Source: Eopsaltria australis (Eukaryota > Chordata > Aves > Passeriformes > Petroicidae). From it: DNA of 64,000 nucleotides. The translations under genes were made by a program, and so were the position numbers. The notes under the pieces are model-generated. The model did no database searches and was not told the DNA's origin. It saw only the letters and a list, made by a program, of their open reading frames with translations. The DNA lies in assembly GCA_034509425.1 (NCBI GenBank), contig JAVTVJ010000489.1, positions 1,579,382-1,643,381 on the forward strand. The letters are read 5' to 3'. Positions 30,066 to 44,700 of the stretch are shown here, one piece after another. Numbering within the stretch: the stretch's first letter is position 1; every line of letters starts with the position of its first letter.

Positions 30066-32189
30066 TTTTTATACCAATATGAAAAAGTAAGCATGGCTGT
30101 TCAATTTTGGGCTGCCTTAAAACTGAGTCAGCTTAATATTTACAGGTAATTTGGGTACCATACAGGGATTCCTTATTGAACATGATTAAAGAGCTGGGGA
30201 AGACCAGTGACAACAATTTCTTTCTCTTAAGCTACTCTTTAGCTAAAAAAAAGAAAGAACTTTTAACCAGAGATTTTTAAGCATCAAGATGAAGGAAAAA
30301 AAATTGTCCTAAGCACCTCCCACATGGAAAGTGTGAACAACAATTTCGTTACTTGCAGTTCTTAATTTCAGCTTCAATGTATTGCTCCAAGCTCGTGTTC
30401 AAGAGATGGAAAGAATGTGCATCTCATTTCATTAAAGAAATAATTTAGCAAATGCAGTTTGTATTGATTATTCAGGGCATCAAAAATCCCAGCTGACACT
30501 GTGCTCTGTGAGGTCTGAGGTGAGTGGAAGAAATGAAACTCTTTAGAAAAACGCAGGAGAGAAGGGAGAGAAGTGAATTTATCGAAATCTTGATCCATTT
30601 CCAAGAAACAAACACGAACAAAAGAATATGAGCTTGTGCTCTAATTGCATCTGAAAATTCTGCCATTTCTTGGAGATGACTGAATAAAGTTTTAATCATA
30701 AACCTGTGTTTTTAATGGATCCACCAAAGACAGCGTCTCTACCAAGCATTTTGAACCCACATACTGAGCCGTGACTCATCTGAGTTACAGGCACTGAGAG
30801 CTCCTTTGTCTTCCCCAACTCGTGCATTGCAGGAGAGAAATTCTGATGTTGAATGCAAAAGGACTTCTGCACTCTGAAATTCAGTGTACAACAGAGCAGC
30901 TACAAGGGGATGTTTTTAGAGCAGGCTGCAGAGAGAAGCAGCTTCCAGACATGCAGGTGTGGCTGTGAGAGCAGCCTGGGTGGTGTTTTTAACCGAACAG
31001 CAGCCCAAAGCTCCAGCCAGGCTCAATTCATCTCCCAGGATATTTTCTGTGCAACTCCATAGACAATGATGCCGGTTAAGGCAAAAGGAGACACAGCCAG
31101 CACAGCTCTGTCACAGATCTCTGTCACAGATCTAACACAGAGAGGCCACAGATTTCGTAAATCTTTCGCCTAAAATTTTCAGATAACGAAATTCTCACGA
31201 TAAACCAGAAATCTGACACCTTTATAGCAGTTCCATCATTTTTTAACAGTTTGGTTTTTCTATCTCCTAAAAAATGCTTTCTTTCATATGGAAAATACAT
31301 TTCTAGCCAGACTCCACTGCTTCCTTTCAACTGGAAACAAGCAGCCAAAGAATATCATGTTCTTCTCAACAGCCCAATAAAATTAAATTGCTGGGCCAAC
31401 ACCAAAAACCCCAAAAACTCTGAATTTTCTTTGAGATTAATAATGCAACACAAGCAGGAGTGGTGGTGGTGGTGGGGAGCACACAGGATAAGTAGCCCAG
31501 AATATTGTGTCGTGTCCTTGTTTGGGTTTTAAAGAAAGTCCCAGCTCACAGGACATACAAGACACAGGCAGAAGCCCCAGAAGTTTACGAGCAAACTACA
31601 ACTCTCTTTAATAAAAATTATTATTCTTGATTTCTGCCATTAGAAAGTCACTGAGAGCTACAGAAAAAAAAATCCTCCTTTAGCACAACAAAGTAAGAAT
31701 AAAAAAATTAAAATAATACTTTTATAAGGAACAAAAATGAAAATGGCAGGCAAAAAGAAATCAGAAAGGTCATGAGGAACGCAAAAGAGCTTTAAAATTG
31801 GTTTACATAGATGAAGAAACATGGGTAGGACTAATAGATATTTCTGGAGTGGTTTTTATTTTCCCCAGGCACATCATGCAGGAAATAATACTGGCTGATG
31901 CTTGCCCATATATCCAGGTCTGGAGAGGCAATAAAGATCCCAATCTCGCCCTTGAACATCCTCATCACAAACAATTTCCTCAGGGCTGGGCCTGGCCTTC
32001 CACAGGACAGGAGCACAGCCCAGCCCTGGGATAATGAACTTTTCCATGGAACAGAACTCCTGCATCGATTCCAGGCCCAGGGGACCACCAGTTACCCCCA
32101 GTGCCAGACTGGTTTTACTGGAAGGGAAGCAGAATTAGACTGGGCCAGTGTCTGGCAGCCAAGTGACTCAGCCTGAGGTGCACGAGATG

Positions 32190-32400
32190 CAGGAGGGGAA
32201 ATTCCAACAAGAAACTACAAGAAATAATTTCCTGATGAGGGAGGCCAAACACCAGATCAGGGATGCTCTGCCCTTGGGGGTATCCCAGCTGCTCCAACAG
32301 ACAGGACCTCGAGCAAACCAACAAAACTTCAAAGCTGATCCAAGGTAGAGGTCAACCAAACAACTTCCAGAGGTCCCTTCCACCTCCACTCATCTGCATT
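32190..32400 (+). mobile_element. Possible ancient CR1 3' end
   Basis: It has the blocks 'AATAATTTCCTGATGAGGG' and, near the end, 'CTTCCAGAGGTCCCTTCCACC', in the order and spacing of a sense-oriented CR1 3' end. The middle is poorly conserved and the terminal ATTCTGTG repeat is not clear. A RepeatMasker alignment would settle it. Confidence 0.42.
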
Positions 32401-33056
32401 TCTGTTCCATTTCACATGGAAAAGTGAAAGGTGGGGGTGGGGGAAAACAGTTTACTCTCAAAATACTCAGCTGCTTTGAAGCAGAGTGATGCAAAAGGTC
32501 AGATTATTAGATGGGGAAAGGAAAAGAAATGTCATGTTCTACTTTCATTACCGCCCACTGCAACTCTACCATTGACTGATGTTCACAAATAATGCAAGGA
32601 GCGAGATAAAAGCTTCATCTTGAGCTTCTGCTGACAGTGCTGCCTGTACTACTTGCTTATCTGTTAATTAGAGATGATGGCAGGAGCACAATAATACAGC
32701 TCAGTTGTAATCTTAGATCATTCACCATCTCCCTCACCAGTGTGTATCAGCACTGCCTGTGTCAGTGCATCAGATGTCTAAAAATGCCAGAAAAGATCAG
32801 TGTCTGGATAAAGTGAAGAGTTCACACTGCTACAGCTGATTTTAGAATGCTGTGGTGCATTATCTTCACCAACATCTGGACTAAGGAAGAGGATAAAGCT
32901 CTGAGCAGGAAGGTCAGGCACCACCAGCAGGGCACCTGCGTGGTCTGGGGCACCACCACGTCTCAGCTCCCACAGCAATGCTGCCTTTTATCCCCATTAT
33001 TGGCCTCAGTTTTGACTTCTAGATTTCTGTCATTAGTGAGAACGAGGGCAGGGTGT

Positions 33057-33109
33057 CACCCATAAGCCACGGGCTTAAGCTGCTCTAAACCCATAAGCTG
33101 CTCTAAACA
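33057..33109. repeat. Short tandem duplication (AAGCTGCTCTAAAC)
   Basis: AAGCTGCTCTAAAC occurs twice in direct succession, with a third partial 'ACCCATAAGC' before it. It is likely a small replication-slippage duplication. Confidence 0.75.
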
Positions 33110-36100
33110 GTCCCACACTCTGCACTTGCAAGAGCTGCCAAAACTTCAACTTAGAAATATCCCCAGAGCACAATCACAGTTGTTCAGCCAGCTCAGAAAA
33201 GTGATTTCTTTGAGCACTGACAAAGCCAGAACATTCAGAAGGCCGAGGCAGTGATACTGCAACACCAACAGCAGTTTTATTCTCATTCTACATGATTTCC
33301 ACACATAAAAGGTGTCATTACATGTTACTTTATGTGTTATTGACACTCCAGCCAAGCATGGCATGGCCTGATGGAGCTGTAATTGTCTTGTTTGCTTTTG
33401 TCCCTGCTCCCATTACTTTCACCACAACATTTTCACTTAAGAGACACTGGGGGATGAAAAATATACAGTTGTAATTCAAGCATAAAAAAACCTACAAAAA
33501 CATTCATAAGGCAGTACCACTGCCTGATGTACCCATAAGGACACAGACCATATTCCTGACAACAGAACTACATGGAAAAGACAGCAATTATTTTCTTTAA
33601 AAAAAGAAAAAGAAATACTGGCTGCAATTAAAAAAAGTACACGTGACAGCATCCTGCTGTTTCCAGATTTTCATATTTATGTCTTCAAAGAAAAGTCTTA
33701 ATTGTGCTAGAAAAAATGTATCAGGGGAAATTAATACATCTGAATATTGTCAATGCTACCAGGATTGACTGTGGTAACTGCAACCAAGGATCCTGAGCAA
33801 AATACACCTTTTAGGACATATTTAAGTGACTACAGAAATACCAAATTCAATACCTTTGAAGAAGCAAGCTCAGGAAGCAGCATATTTGTTTCTGCGGAGG
33901 AGAGTAACTTTTTTAAGTTTTAAAACCCACTTGAGAGACTGCACCAAGACTTGGCTGCCGACCCCTGAATTAATTGGCAGCAGAAATTTAAACCCTGGGT
34001 ATCCACTATTTGCAGTCACTGCAACACCTCCCTGAGGCTCAGTGGAGACGGCACAGAATTGATTCCACGTGTTCCCAAACTCTCAACCAGCAAGGAAGTC
34101 CATGTAAGAATGGGACTTCTGGTCACCTTGCTGTTAGGGACACCCCAAATCCATTCCTGCACCCCACAGGGTTCAGTGTTCTGCACGCTGGAGTTCAGTA
34201 CCAGGAATTCAGCAGTGCATGAAAAGCTGTGCAACGGGAGCCCAACAGAAACCAGATGTTCTGGAGATCAACAAGAAGTGAATTTAGAGAGAGGGAGGAT
34301 GATGGCCTCTGAAAGGTTTCCCACAAGGGAAAAAATGAGATATAAGGGAAAACTGGGGGTCAGTTACGTGATCCAGTGCACCTTAATGGGAATCTGCCTT
34401 CCTGAAATGTCCTGCTGCCTTTAAGACTGCTCCCATTTTGAGGACTTTTGCTAGGCCAGAAAAACGTTTGGATTCAAGTGTTTTAGATTCTGGTAGTTAA
34501 GATCTGGTCCAAACAATGAGAAATGGTTACTTCAGATAAAATGTTTCCATTTCATCTCAATAGCTTGAAAAGCCAATGCTATACTTCTTAAATTAAACAA
34601 GTATGGCAGTAATTAACAAAAAAAAAACCCCAAAACCACTGAGACCAAAGATTTGGTCAATGTTTCTCAAAAAAGCCACATAGGACAAGAGAAATCTCCA
34701 CTGAGGTTACACATAAGGCTGATTTTAAAGAGGCAGCACAATCTTAAATAACACAGCAGTTTTCAATAAGCAAGAAATAAATCTTTGCAGAACATTAAAA
34801 ACTTCCAGGAATTGTTTTAGATCACTTACACTTTCCTGACCAGCTGAGGATTAGCTCTTATTTCAAGCTCCAAACACAACTCTGATTATGCAACTGCACG
34901 AGTAACTTGAACAAAGAAACAAACCCTCTCTGACCTCCCCATCTCATGCCACAATACATTTTCTTATTTTCACCTCAGTCTACTCATTTTTTTTTCCCAA
35001 TTCATTTTTCAAACAGCTAAAGAAATAATGGGAAAAAGAGGAAGATCAATCAATGTGTTTGTATTTTATTACACTGACTTTTGAGTTTGAAACACAAACA
35101 GTTCAGAACGGTATCAGTCCTTATTTTCTGTTTAACAAATAATGATTTCTCTCTGCATCACTAATGGGGCCTGAAATTAAAATGGATTTTTAGTTGAGCT
35201 CCTGTTCATACACTGGTGTCATCATCGATATCAGGCTCGCTCTAGGAACAAGATTTATCTCAGCTATCCATTACAGGCAGGCAAACTGCTTATAAAAAGC
35301 ACCAGGCATGTTCCCAGGAGCCCCACAAACAGAGCCAAACATCAAGGTTACACAAAGTTTGAGATTCTCTAGGACTTCACTCTTTAGGCTTACAACCTGA
35401 AAATAGGGCAACCTTGGAATCAATCTGGCTCAGCTACTGAGAGCAAAGGCTCCACGCTGTAATTGGGGTTAAATGCTCATTTAGGCTGAGTTTCTATGAA
35501 ACACCTGAATACAGGGTGAGCACTCAAGGTAAGCACTCAAACCACTCCTACACAGGAGAACTTGAGCAGTTTTACAAGTGATGCTGGAGCTCTGCTGCAA
35601 ATTGCTGCCAAACCTTCCATTAGTGCAGACACTTCACTGCAGGTAAGGAAAATTCAATACCTTGCCCGAAGCCAACAAGGTGAGCAATTCATAAACTGAG
35701 TCAAGGAAAGCAGTTTGGATCCAGGTAGTTCACTGATTTTTTTCCTGACACCTCCCTTTCAGTACTGGAAAAGACACAGGGAAATTTTCTTTCCTCAAAT
35801 ACTACATCACTGAGTGTTTTAAAAACAGCAGAGTATCTAAAGGATGGGAGTGTTTGCACCTCCCTAAATGCAGAGCTTTTAAAAAAATGTATTTATTCCT
35901 CGAAGCAAGGAAATGAGACTGGGAGGGAATCTCCAGCAAACTGTTTAAATCCTATCTGTGTTTTTTGCACAAATAGGATCTTCAAACAACCACTCTCCTC
36001 CCTCCCCCCACATCTATAATTTAGCAATGAGAGCACTCCTTCCTTTATACCTAGGGGGATCTGCTCATTTTAGGTCTATTTGGCATATGAAAATGAAAGG

Positions 36101-37019
36101 ACTGGGAAAAAAACCAGCAAGAAAACATCAAAGCTGAATTAAGGAGCATGCTGTATTCTAATGAATATGAAATTACTTCAAATAGGGACTTTCAACACCT
36201 TCTGTACGTGTTTTTAACAAGCTTATGACACATTTATGCCCCAAATTGTCCTACAAATTAAGGGAAGTACTTATCTTGCTTAGAAGACCTGAAAGCAATC
36301 AGGAAAGAGACAAATATATGCAGCTTTTACCTGCCTACAAGGCTGTTAAATTCTCTTAATAACCAGTGCAATCCTTCCAGAAAAACTCTACACAGCAAGA
36401 CAACAGCGAAAGGAAAAGTAAAATTACATAAACAAGAAATGTTTATCAGAAAGCAGAACACACATAAAAGGAGTAAACATCCTAAAATCATGCAGATTGC
36501 CCAGCACTGTTGCCAATGGCCTGATTTTATGAATTTAATCCAGGGCATACCTCCTTTCTCAAAAAGAGGTTGATTAGGTTAATGCAAGGACAGGCACACA
36601 GTTGTGAAGGGTATATCCTTTGAAAGCATATCATAAAATGAAACTGATTTCACAGGGGCCAACTATTTTACTAATAATATCTAACATTCTCCATCAAACT
36701 AAGCAGTTTATCATGGGATTACAAGGAGATTACTGAAATGCACCATATAAAAAAAAAAAAACCAAAACAACAAACTCTGAGGCAGATTTTGACACAGTGA
36801 CAGCCTGTAAGGAGGTAAAATATACAAAATCTGGGAAAAAACCTTCGAGCTCATGCTTGTCTTCATATCATCATATTGTTATATTGAATATAGCAGCTTC
36901 TGTACATGATAATAACAGGATTTTAATTTCAATTATTTTTTTTTTCTATCTGATATCATCAGCACTTACAAGATCACTACTAATTTATCAGCTGAAGAGA
37001 GCAAAATCCTACTTAATTA

Positions 37020-37245
37020 AGACCAGGGGACTGAAAGGAACCTCCAAGGGTAATTGAATCCAGCTCCTTGCTCCTGCTGGCAACCACGACCATTTTTTTT
37101 GGAAGGTCATATTGAAATCACTTGGTTTCTTGGTCTGCTAATCTCTTCACAAAGCTATTCCTGGTCAAGTGCTTCCCAGCAGCCAGGAGATCAGCAATTT
37201 CCATCCTAAACTTATTAACAACAAGTTCAGACTTATTTGTCCTCA
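37020..37245 (-). mobile_element. Possible ancient CR1 fragment
   Basis: 'CTGAAAGGAACCTCCAAGGG' followed by 'AATCCAGCTCCTTGCTCCTG' resembles the antisense CR1 tail, and 'TTTCCATCCTAAACTTATT...TTTGTCCTC' could be the downstream block. The resemblance is weak and may be chance. Confidence 0.33.
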
Positions 37246-38702
37246 AATTAACACACAATCACTGGCACCAGACCCAAGCACTTCGGAGATAAAAATGTCA
37301 CTGGCAGCCCTGGGAGTGGAAAAGGAAAAGGTGCAGGGCAGAAAATAAAAGCTCACCAGTGCTGAAATACCAGGCTGGATTTGAAATGTACAGCAGTTGC
37401 CTTCAAGATTGAGTGGAAATGAACCTTCAGGATCTGTCAGCCAGTCCCACCAGTCCGAGCCCTGCCTTAGCAAAAAAAAGGAAACTCCAGGATGGAAATG
37501 AGGTTCTGCCATCAGAAATGTGATTTATCATCCTCAAGTTGCTGCTGCTGAGAAAGCAGAACTTTCAGAATTTCTGTTTAAAACAATCAGACGCTAATAA
37601 GTCCCCCATTAACTTTTTTTTTTCCTTTTTAGGATGGCAGAATGCGGTGAAAAAATCTAGAGCACGTCATCTAAGAGACTTGGGGTCTGCAGCACTGTCA
37701 GGGAGGCAGAGCAGAGAATAACGACAGTTACAGAACCTTTATCCTGCAGAGCCTGCCTGGCTGGAAACCTCTCCATTTATTCTGTTTAGTTCATCAGTAT
37801 TTAACAGCTGAAATAACTCTGACCATGCAGATTTCTGCAGAAATTACCAAATAATGCAAAATGCATCCATAACTGAAGTGCCAAGGAGCACCAACACCTC
37901 CCCCTCATTTCAATTCATGCTTTTTTAAATACCAAAAATGCTGTCACAGACTTCAACTTCTTTCCTTTAAAACTCCCTGCATGAAACACTGCTATTGATT
38001 TCTGCTCGTACTTAACAGTGAAAACTACAAAGACAGTAATTAGGTTTTCCAGTTTAACACTGTCTCAAGCCTTCTTACATCATATTTTTGAAGATATTAA
38101 TAGAGGCCCTAAAAATAAGCATCATACAGAGCAGCCAGGAGAGATACCTAATACTCAACAAAATGCAGGCAAGGGGATGAGCACTACAGCTATTTTTAGA
38201 AATTTTCTTTTCTATAGGAGTTTAAAGACTAATTGATTTTGTGGGAAAATGAAAAGGTTGAAAATAAAATACATCAAACGTGTTACAAGTGGTTGGTTTG
38301 TGGGGCTGCACCTCAACCTCCCTGACCTGGGCCATTCAAGGAGGAGAGCACTTCTGGCATCACTCATCCCAAACTTTTGCTACATTTAAATTGAGGAAGG
38401 GAAATTAGTCACAATTAAAACCAAATTTACACATAAATGTATTTATATTATAACATAATATAAATAATGCCTCAATATTCCACTGTCAAAAAAATCAGTG
38501 GCTCATCACCAAAAGCACATTAAAAGGAAGCTTCACTTATAAACATTTTTTAAGGCTTTGATATTATTTAAAATTAAAACAAAGGATCAAGGTATAAATT
38601 GATACATTTCAGAGTATTAGAACCTACAATATTTGGGGGAAAGTACAGAAGTTCCTTCTAATGTGGCTGGAGCTTGATTACATCAAGATTTCAAATTAGG
38701 CA

Positions 38703-38775
38703 CACACAGAATGGTTTGGGGTTTAAGGGACTATAAAGATCATCTACTTCTATCCCCTCACCATATTTCAGTCTT
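38703..38775 (-). mobile_element. Short CR1 tail fragment
   Basis: 'CAGAATGGTTTGGGGTTTAA', 'GGGACTATAAAGATCATCTA' and 'TTCTATCCCCT' match the antisense CR1 3' terminus. Only about 70 bp remain, a severe 5' truncation. Confidence 0.72.
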
Positions 38776-41700
38776 AAATGCTACAATTACACAATAATTC
38801 AAGTATAAATAAGCTCTGAAAAATAAGAGATGACAGCACTTAATTTAAGCAATTTAACTTTAAAGATAACGTGTAAAGACAATTTATTCCCGAAATTTGA
38901 GCACTGAATAAAAACTTCAGCTGTGGAATATTCTACCTAAATACAGCTTATTATTAACTGAGAATGCAACATTTCTGTAATAATCTGAGGATAAAGTGAG
39001 TTTCAACAATATTTATTTTTTAGCATCTATCTTGCATCTGAGCTTATGTAAATGACTAAGACACAGAGAACTCACAGCAGGAACAAACCCTTAGAACTCT
39101 TCCTCAAACAGAGTGATAATACAGAAAGAAAACCCAATTTCCTCCATTCACACCAATGTGCAAGCACTGCTTTTCTATCAGTTTCTTAAAATGATTCCTT
39201 TGAGATTGTTTTTTGGTAAGTAAAATCTTTTTTCCCTACAAACTTTCTGGTATGGTCACACAGCAAGGTTCAGGGTACCCATAGCTTTTTTTACCATCAC
39301 TATTAAGCTCAAGATAAGAAATCTTTACAATATTTGAGGTAGATATTTACAGAATAACTGACAATAAGGAAAGGAAGGAAAACATTTACACGAGGAAAAA
39401 AAAGGCAGGCAGGAGTATTCAAACGATACTCAGAGCATTTAGTTCAGTCAAATATTTAATGATTTCCAACAACCAGCACCCCTGAGAGCATTAAGGGGAA
39501 GGAAAGAAGGTGTTTAAAATCATCTTTTTAATTCCTATTGCAAGTTGATAGTGGAAAAGAAACCCAGCAAACAACCCAGTGGAATTCCTAAGGAGGAGGG
39601 AGCAGGGGATGGCACAGACGGGCAGTGCTGGGGCAGGGAGAGCTCCCCTGGTGCCAGGATGGGGCTGGCAGCACCACCAGCCCTGAGTTAATTATTTCTA
39701 ACGAGCAATAATTAGCCTCTGGGGCAGCTGGAGTGCCTTGCTCCACATCTTCCTGTGCACGGTGTCCCAAAAGTTTCACCACTCAGACCACGGAGGGTGA
39801 GGAATTCTCCTGACAAGCTGAAAACAGCACAGCCCCAAAGCCACTCCCCAAACGTTTCAAGCACAATGAGAAACCAAAAAGGCTGTGGGTATAAATCTCA
39901 GTTTTCAGATTTTTACCCAGTCCTCAAGGAATAAAAGCAAAGTACCTGAGGGCTGGGGGCAACAGGGGTCAAACCACCCCAAACAGTGCTAAAATGTTAA
40001 GTTTTCTTCTTTTTCTTCTTTCCCTGGCAGAGCAGCCCACGGAGCACATTAAACCATGTTCCAGTGTGTACACAGAGAGTGTCAGAGTTTTCCTTACACG
40101 TCACTGAAGTTATCCTTCCTTATAATATACCTGCAAATAAAAGGCTGTAATGCCATGGTATACAAGGAAGGGGTTATTCTTAGCCCAGACCAGCTGACTG
40201 TTGCAGTTCAGAGTGTGATTTGAGTGTAATAAAAGGAAATTAATCTGATAGCAAATTAAGGAAAAATACGCAGGTCGCATGGAATTCCATTATAAATTGA
40301 TTTTTAAGTGTAAAATTAAATTAATGCACTTCATATTGAAAGGATTTAAAAATTGTTTCAGAATAAATTTCTGGAATTTTTTTTTATGTGAAGGTGACTG
40401 ACAATGGCAAGGCAAAATAACAGAAGTCAAAGACCCTCTTGCTAGTTTCATTTTTGATGGAAATTCTAGCACATTCTAGCACACAAGGCTTTAACGAAAT
40501 TAAATGGTGCAAACTACATTTCACTTCTTGCTAAAAAAAATGAGTAACTGGAAAAAAAAGACAAACCAGAAAACAACTTTCCCAAAGATTCAACAAGAAT
40601 TAGAGGAAATGCTTAATTTCAGATAAAATCCCAATAGTGAAAAATAGTGGTGAAATATAAAATTGAAGTTTTTCAAAGAGATGCCAAGCAGCATCCTGTG
40701 GAAGGTGCAGTTTCTTGGAACCCATTCCTTCTCCAAGTGTTCCAACAACACAGAAGACACAGAAGTGCAAACCCAGCTGCTGGCACACTCCTGTCACCTG
40801 AGAGGATGCCCAGGCAGGTCCCCAGCTCTCTGCTCCTGCCACTCTCCCCTCTCCAAGGCTCCTCCTGCTGCCCCTTCCCTGTTCCTCTCTCCTGCTTTTC
40901 ATCCCTTTGGTGATGAAACCCAGGGCAGGTCCCCTCTTGCCAGGCCCAAATTCCTCTGCAGGCTGGCAGGGAGGAGGATGAGCCCACACGAGTTTCAGTG
41001 CCTGGGCACTGCAGGGTGAACTCTCTGCCCTGCTCAGATCAGCCTGGCACCAGGCTCATCTCCAGGGGAAATTCTGTGCTCTCCCTGCAGCTCCAGAGCT
41101 GCTAAACCAGAAAAAAATCTGACTCCAGTCAGGGCCAAAGGGTGTTCCTGGATAAAAGAAGCAATGTCAGGAAGCCAAAACACTTCTAGAACTCAGGGTT
41201 TATAGCTCTGTTGGATGCTGTATTTTTAATATATCTCCGTTTCATTCCATCAGCTTCAAATAAGGAAACATCCCAAGGACGGTGATCGCAGGCTGGATTT
41301 GTTGCTATCTGCAGAAATTAGTTCCTATAAATAGTTTTCCCAGGCTTTTTAAGACACAGCTGTACCAAGTTTCCCCCAGAATGAAATTCGCCAAGACATC
41401 AATTCCCTGCATCATTTGTCACTTCCACAAAGGTTGTGACAGGATCCCAGCACCACCCCGGGATTGCTCTGGAGATGCCTCGCCACACATTTTAATCTTA
41501 TTATCTGTAAAGATGGAACACCATCTGCAACAAGCTTTGAAAGCATTTCTTCTCCAGAAGCAGAATTCAGTGGTGATAACAAGATTCTGTGAGCATGACT
41601 GGATAAAATTTCACTGTGTTAACCATGACCCAAAAAACTGTGCCATGGTTTAGGAGGAGGATTGGGAATTGCAGGAATATAGTACAAATCTCACTCCACC

Positions 41701-44700
41701 CTCAACATGTGCTCACTACTTCAGCCCTTACACACAACCTGGCAGCTGCAAAGAGGGATTTGACAAAGCCAGGGTAGATCCCATCAGTACCCATAATAAT
41801 ATCCAAAAAATCTCAGACTCGTATGGATTTCTCAAGTTAAATCCTGCAATGAACTAAAAGAGAGGAAGCAGCTCACTGACTTCCCAACCTAAATACATAA
41901 AATATTTTAACTCTGAAATCAGGATTGAAATTCACACCTGCCAAGCGAGTGATGAAACGACAACACTGGGGCAGAGACAAGCCTGGGTCTGGCATGGGCA
42001 GGGTTACTGCAGTTTACAGAAACTCATCACTGGACTGGTGCCAGCCACTTGGATGATCTTGGGAATAGATTACTGGGAGCAAGCAGCCTTTGAGAAAGGT
42101 ACCCAGAACACATTTATTCTCATTTAAGCAACCCTTGAGTCACAGAGTGTGTTTGAGAAGGCAAAAGAGGTTTAGATGAGAACACACTCCCCATCAGAAA
42201 CCAAATGGAAGAGTAAGAAAACATCATTCATTCTTCAGATGTAATAAGTTATGAAAAGAATTCCTCAGTGAAGGACAAAATTAGCTGGATCTGCTTCTAG
42301 GTAGTGACCTCCTCTACAATATCCTGCTGGAAAAACTACAACTTCCCACCAGCCAAAACCTCACCCCTTACTCTGCAGGACCAGGAGCAAGGGCAAACAG
42401 GGGAGAAGCTCTGCTCAAGCACCACTGCACAGACAGATCACTGCATCACAGCTCCCAACTGCAGGGTTCTGCTCTTATTCTGACTCATCCCTTTAATAGT
42501 CACACTCCTCAGGACCAGGAGCTCATGAGGCATAAATACATCTTTGCACAAGACTTTGTGCCACAGCGATGGAAAGCAAACCAAGTCCTGTCTCACATTT
42601 ATCTCACATTTATCTCCCTGATCCTGACACAGTCTGTGCAGCCCAAGCAATGCTAAATATCCCCATTTTACAGGTGGAGGCAATACCAGTCTAACATACA
42701 AATAAGACTCAAAGCAATTCCATTTGTAGTGTTTTGGAGAGCCTTAAATCAATGTCAGAAATGCAGAGTGTTGTCTAAAAACAACATTTAGGGAAGCCAG
42801 ACACATTTTTAGTTTAATACCACAAGCATGTTATGATCTGCAGGTCCAAGTGTGAAGAGACAGCCCAAGGGTGTGCAGACATAGGTTAATTAGCAAAACT
42901 GGAACATCTGGATTGCTGATAAATTTCTGTCTTGTAAACACATCAGCTATCTATAAATAAAAACTTGTGTTATCAGAGATCTTGGTATCTTCTCAAGAGA
43001 CAGCATGCAATGTTTTTTAACCCTAGAATCACCCACCATCTTCACAACTGGCCCTTTACATAAAACTGATCTGGAAACACAGAATTTTGAATAACACCTT
43101 GGTTTAGTGCATTATTCTAGAGAAAGCCTGAAGTTTCCCACTGACAGAGAACCCATTTTGGACACAGCTGTTTTGAACCCGAGCAAGCTTTGACATTTTA
43201 CATTGTTCAACAGAATTTTTGTGGAAATTGATCTCATGAAATAACAAAAAATATCTGCAGAGAGAGGTTTTTATATCCCAACTCAGCTTGAAAGCAATTC
43301 ACATTTAAAACCATTTTAAACCTGACTAATTTTAGAACCATTATGCAGGTACTACACATGTTAAAGAATAACCAATGTTCTACCTCTCCTAAAACCAAAG
43401 TCCAAAATGTGCAAGAGCAGAAAGATTTTTTTTCCCCCCTTTTTTCAGTCTGAAATTTTTGAAGGCTTCATAGCTAAGAGTGCTGAAAGTGATGTTTTAT
43501 CCTGTGTTAACAACTAATCCAGGATTCATTATCTTGCTGTAAGTGGCACACCAAGGCTTTGCCAAGTGCTGGTGCTGTGAGAACAGGTAAGAGAGGCCTG
43601 TGGTGCCTTTGCAGAGTGGGAGGTGGGAGGAGGGATCAGGCTGGGAGCTCAGGGACACACCAGAATTAGGACAGGCTGCTGGAAAACTCAGCAGGACATC
43701 AGCTCCTGAGAGCAGACATGCAGCCTTCAAAAGCATCCTCATGGCAACATGGGTACTGCCATTAAAGCAAATTAATAAATTATCAAAGCTGGGGGCTAGG
43801 CAAATGTTAAGGGGTGGATTTGTGGCTTCACTCTTTCCTCTGGAATGCAGAAATTAAGATGGTGTTCCTGCAGAAATAAGGAGGCAGCACACATAGACAA
43901 GTCAAGGCTAAATCGGGAATTACAAGCAGCAAAACCTGCAAGTTTTAGCTGTTGTGAAGTCACACACACCCAGGCTGCTGCCCACCAACCTGCACAGGGG
44001 CAGATCTCAGCTGGGAGAAACCCCAGAATTCCCTCACAGAGCAGTCAGGGAGCCAGAACAGCTGGAGAGGAGCCAATGGACCCAGCTCACCCTGGGCCTG
44101 CTGGGGTTTCTGAAAAGAGCTCATTCACATGGCCCACACTCCCTCCCTCAGCACAGCTGTTTCCAGAGCCACTCCCCAGCACAGGCATGTTTTTTCCCAT
44201 CCTGTTTCACAAAAGATTGAAGCACATTTCCAACAGACGCGTTCTGTGCTCCGGTAATGCAGTGATATTTCCTGATGACTGGTTAACACAAAGGCTGTGG
44301 CTGGTTGCTCCAAGGATTGCATCTGTCACCCTGCATCTCTCCATCAGGGCACAGTGAATGCCTAACTGCACGAAGAGACACCAGAGGAGAAGAAATTACT
44401 CTGGTTTTAAGCCTCAACCTGGGGATAAATAATTTGCCCGTGCAACAAGAGCTTGAATTAAAGCTTCTATTTCTTCAAAATGTGATCTTATAGGGGAAGG
44501 AAAATGAAAAAAGAAAACCACAACCTGAAAAGCAACTTAAACATTTTCTTATCAATTTTACAGATAGCACAGCAGAAAATACCTCTTGATCATTCTCTCA
44601 AGCAAGATCATCCTTGTTCCCATCAGCCATTTGATTTCTGAGAGCCTCTTAATTCAATTAACTTTGTGCAACAAAACAACCTTCATGGAAGGATTCATTC

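Noticed and set aside
41282..41653. 123-codon plus-strand frame with several Cys and His
   Set aside because: Cys/His spacing fits no zinc-finger consensus that I know.
43845..44357. 170-codon plus-strand open frame
   Set aside because: No family resemblance, no promoter or splice evidence; treated as chance.
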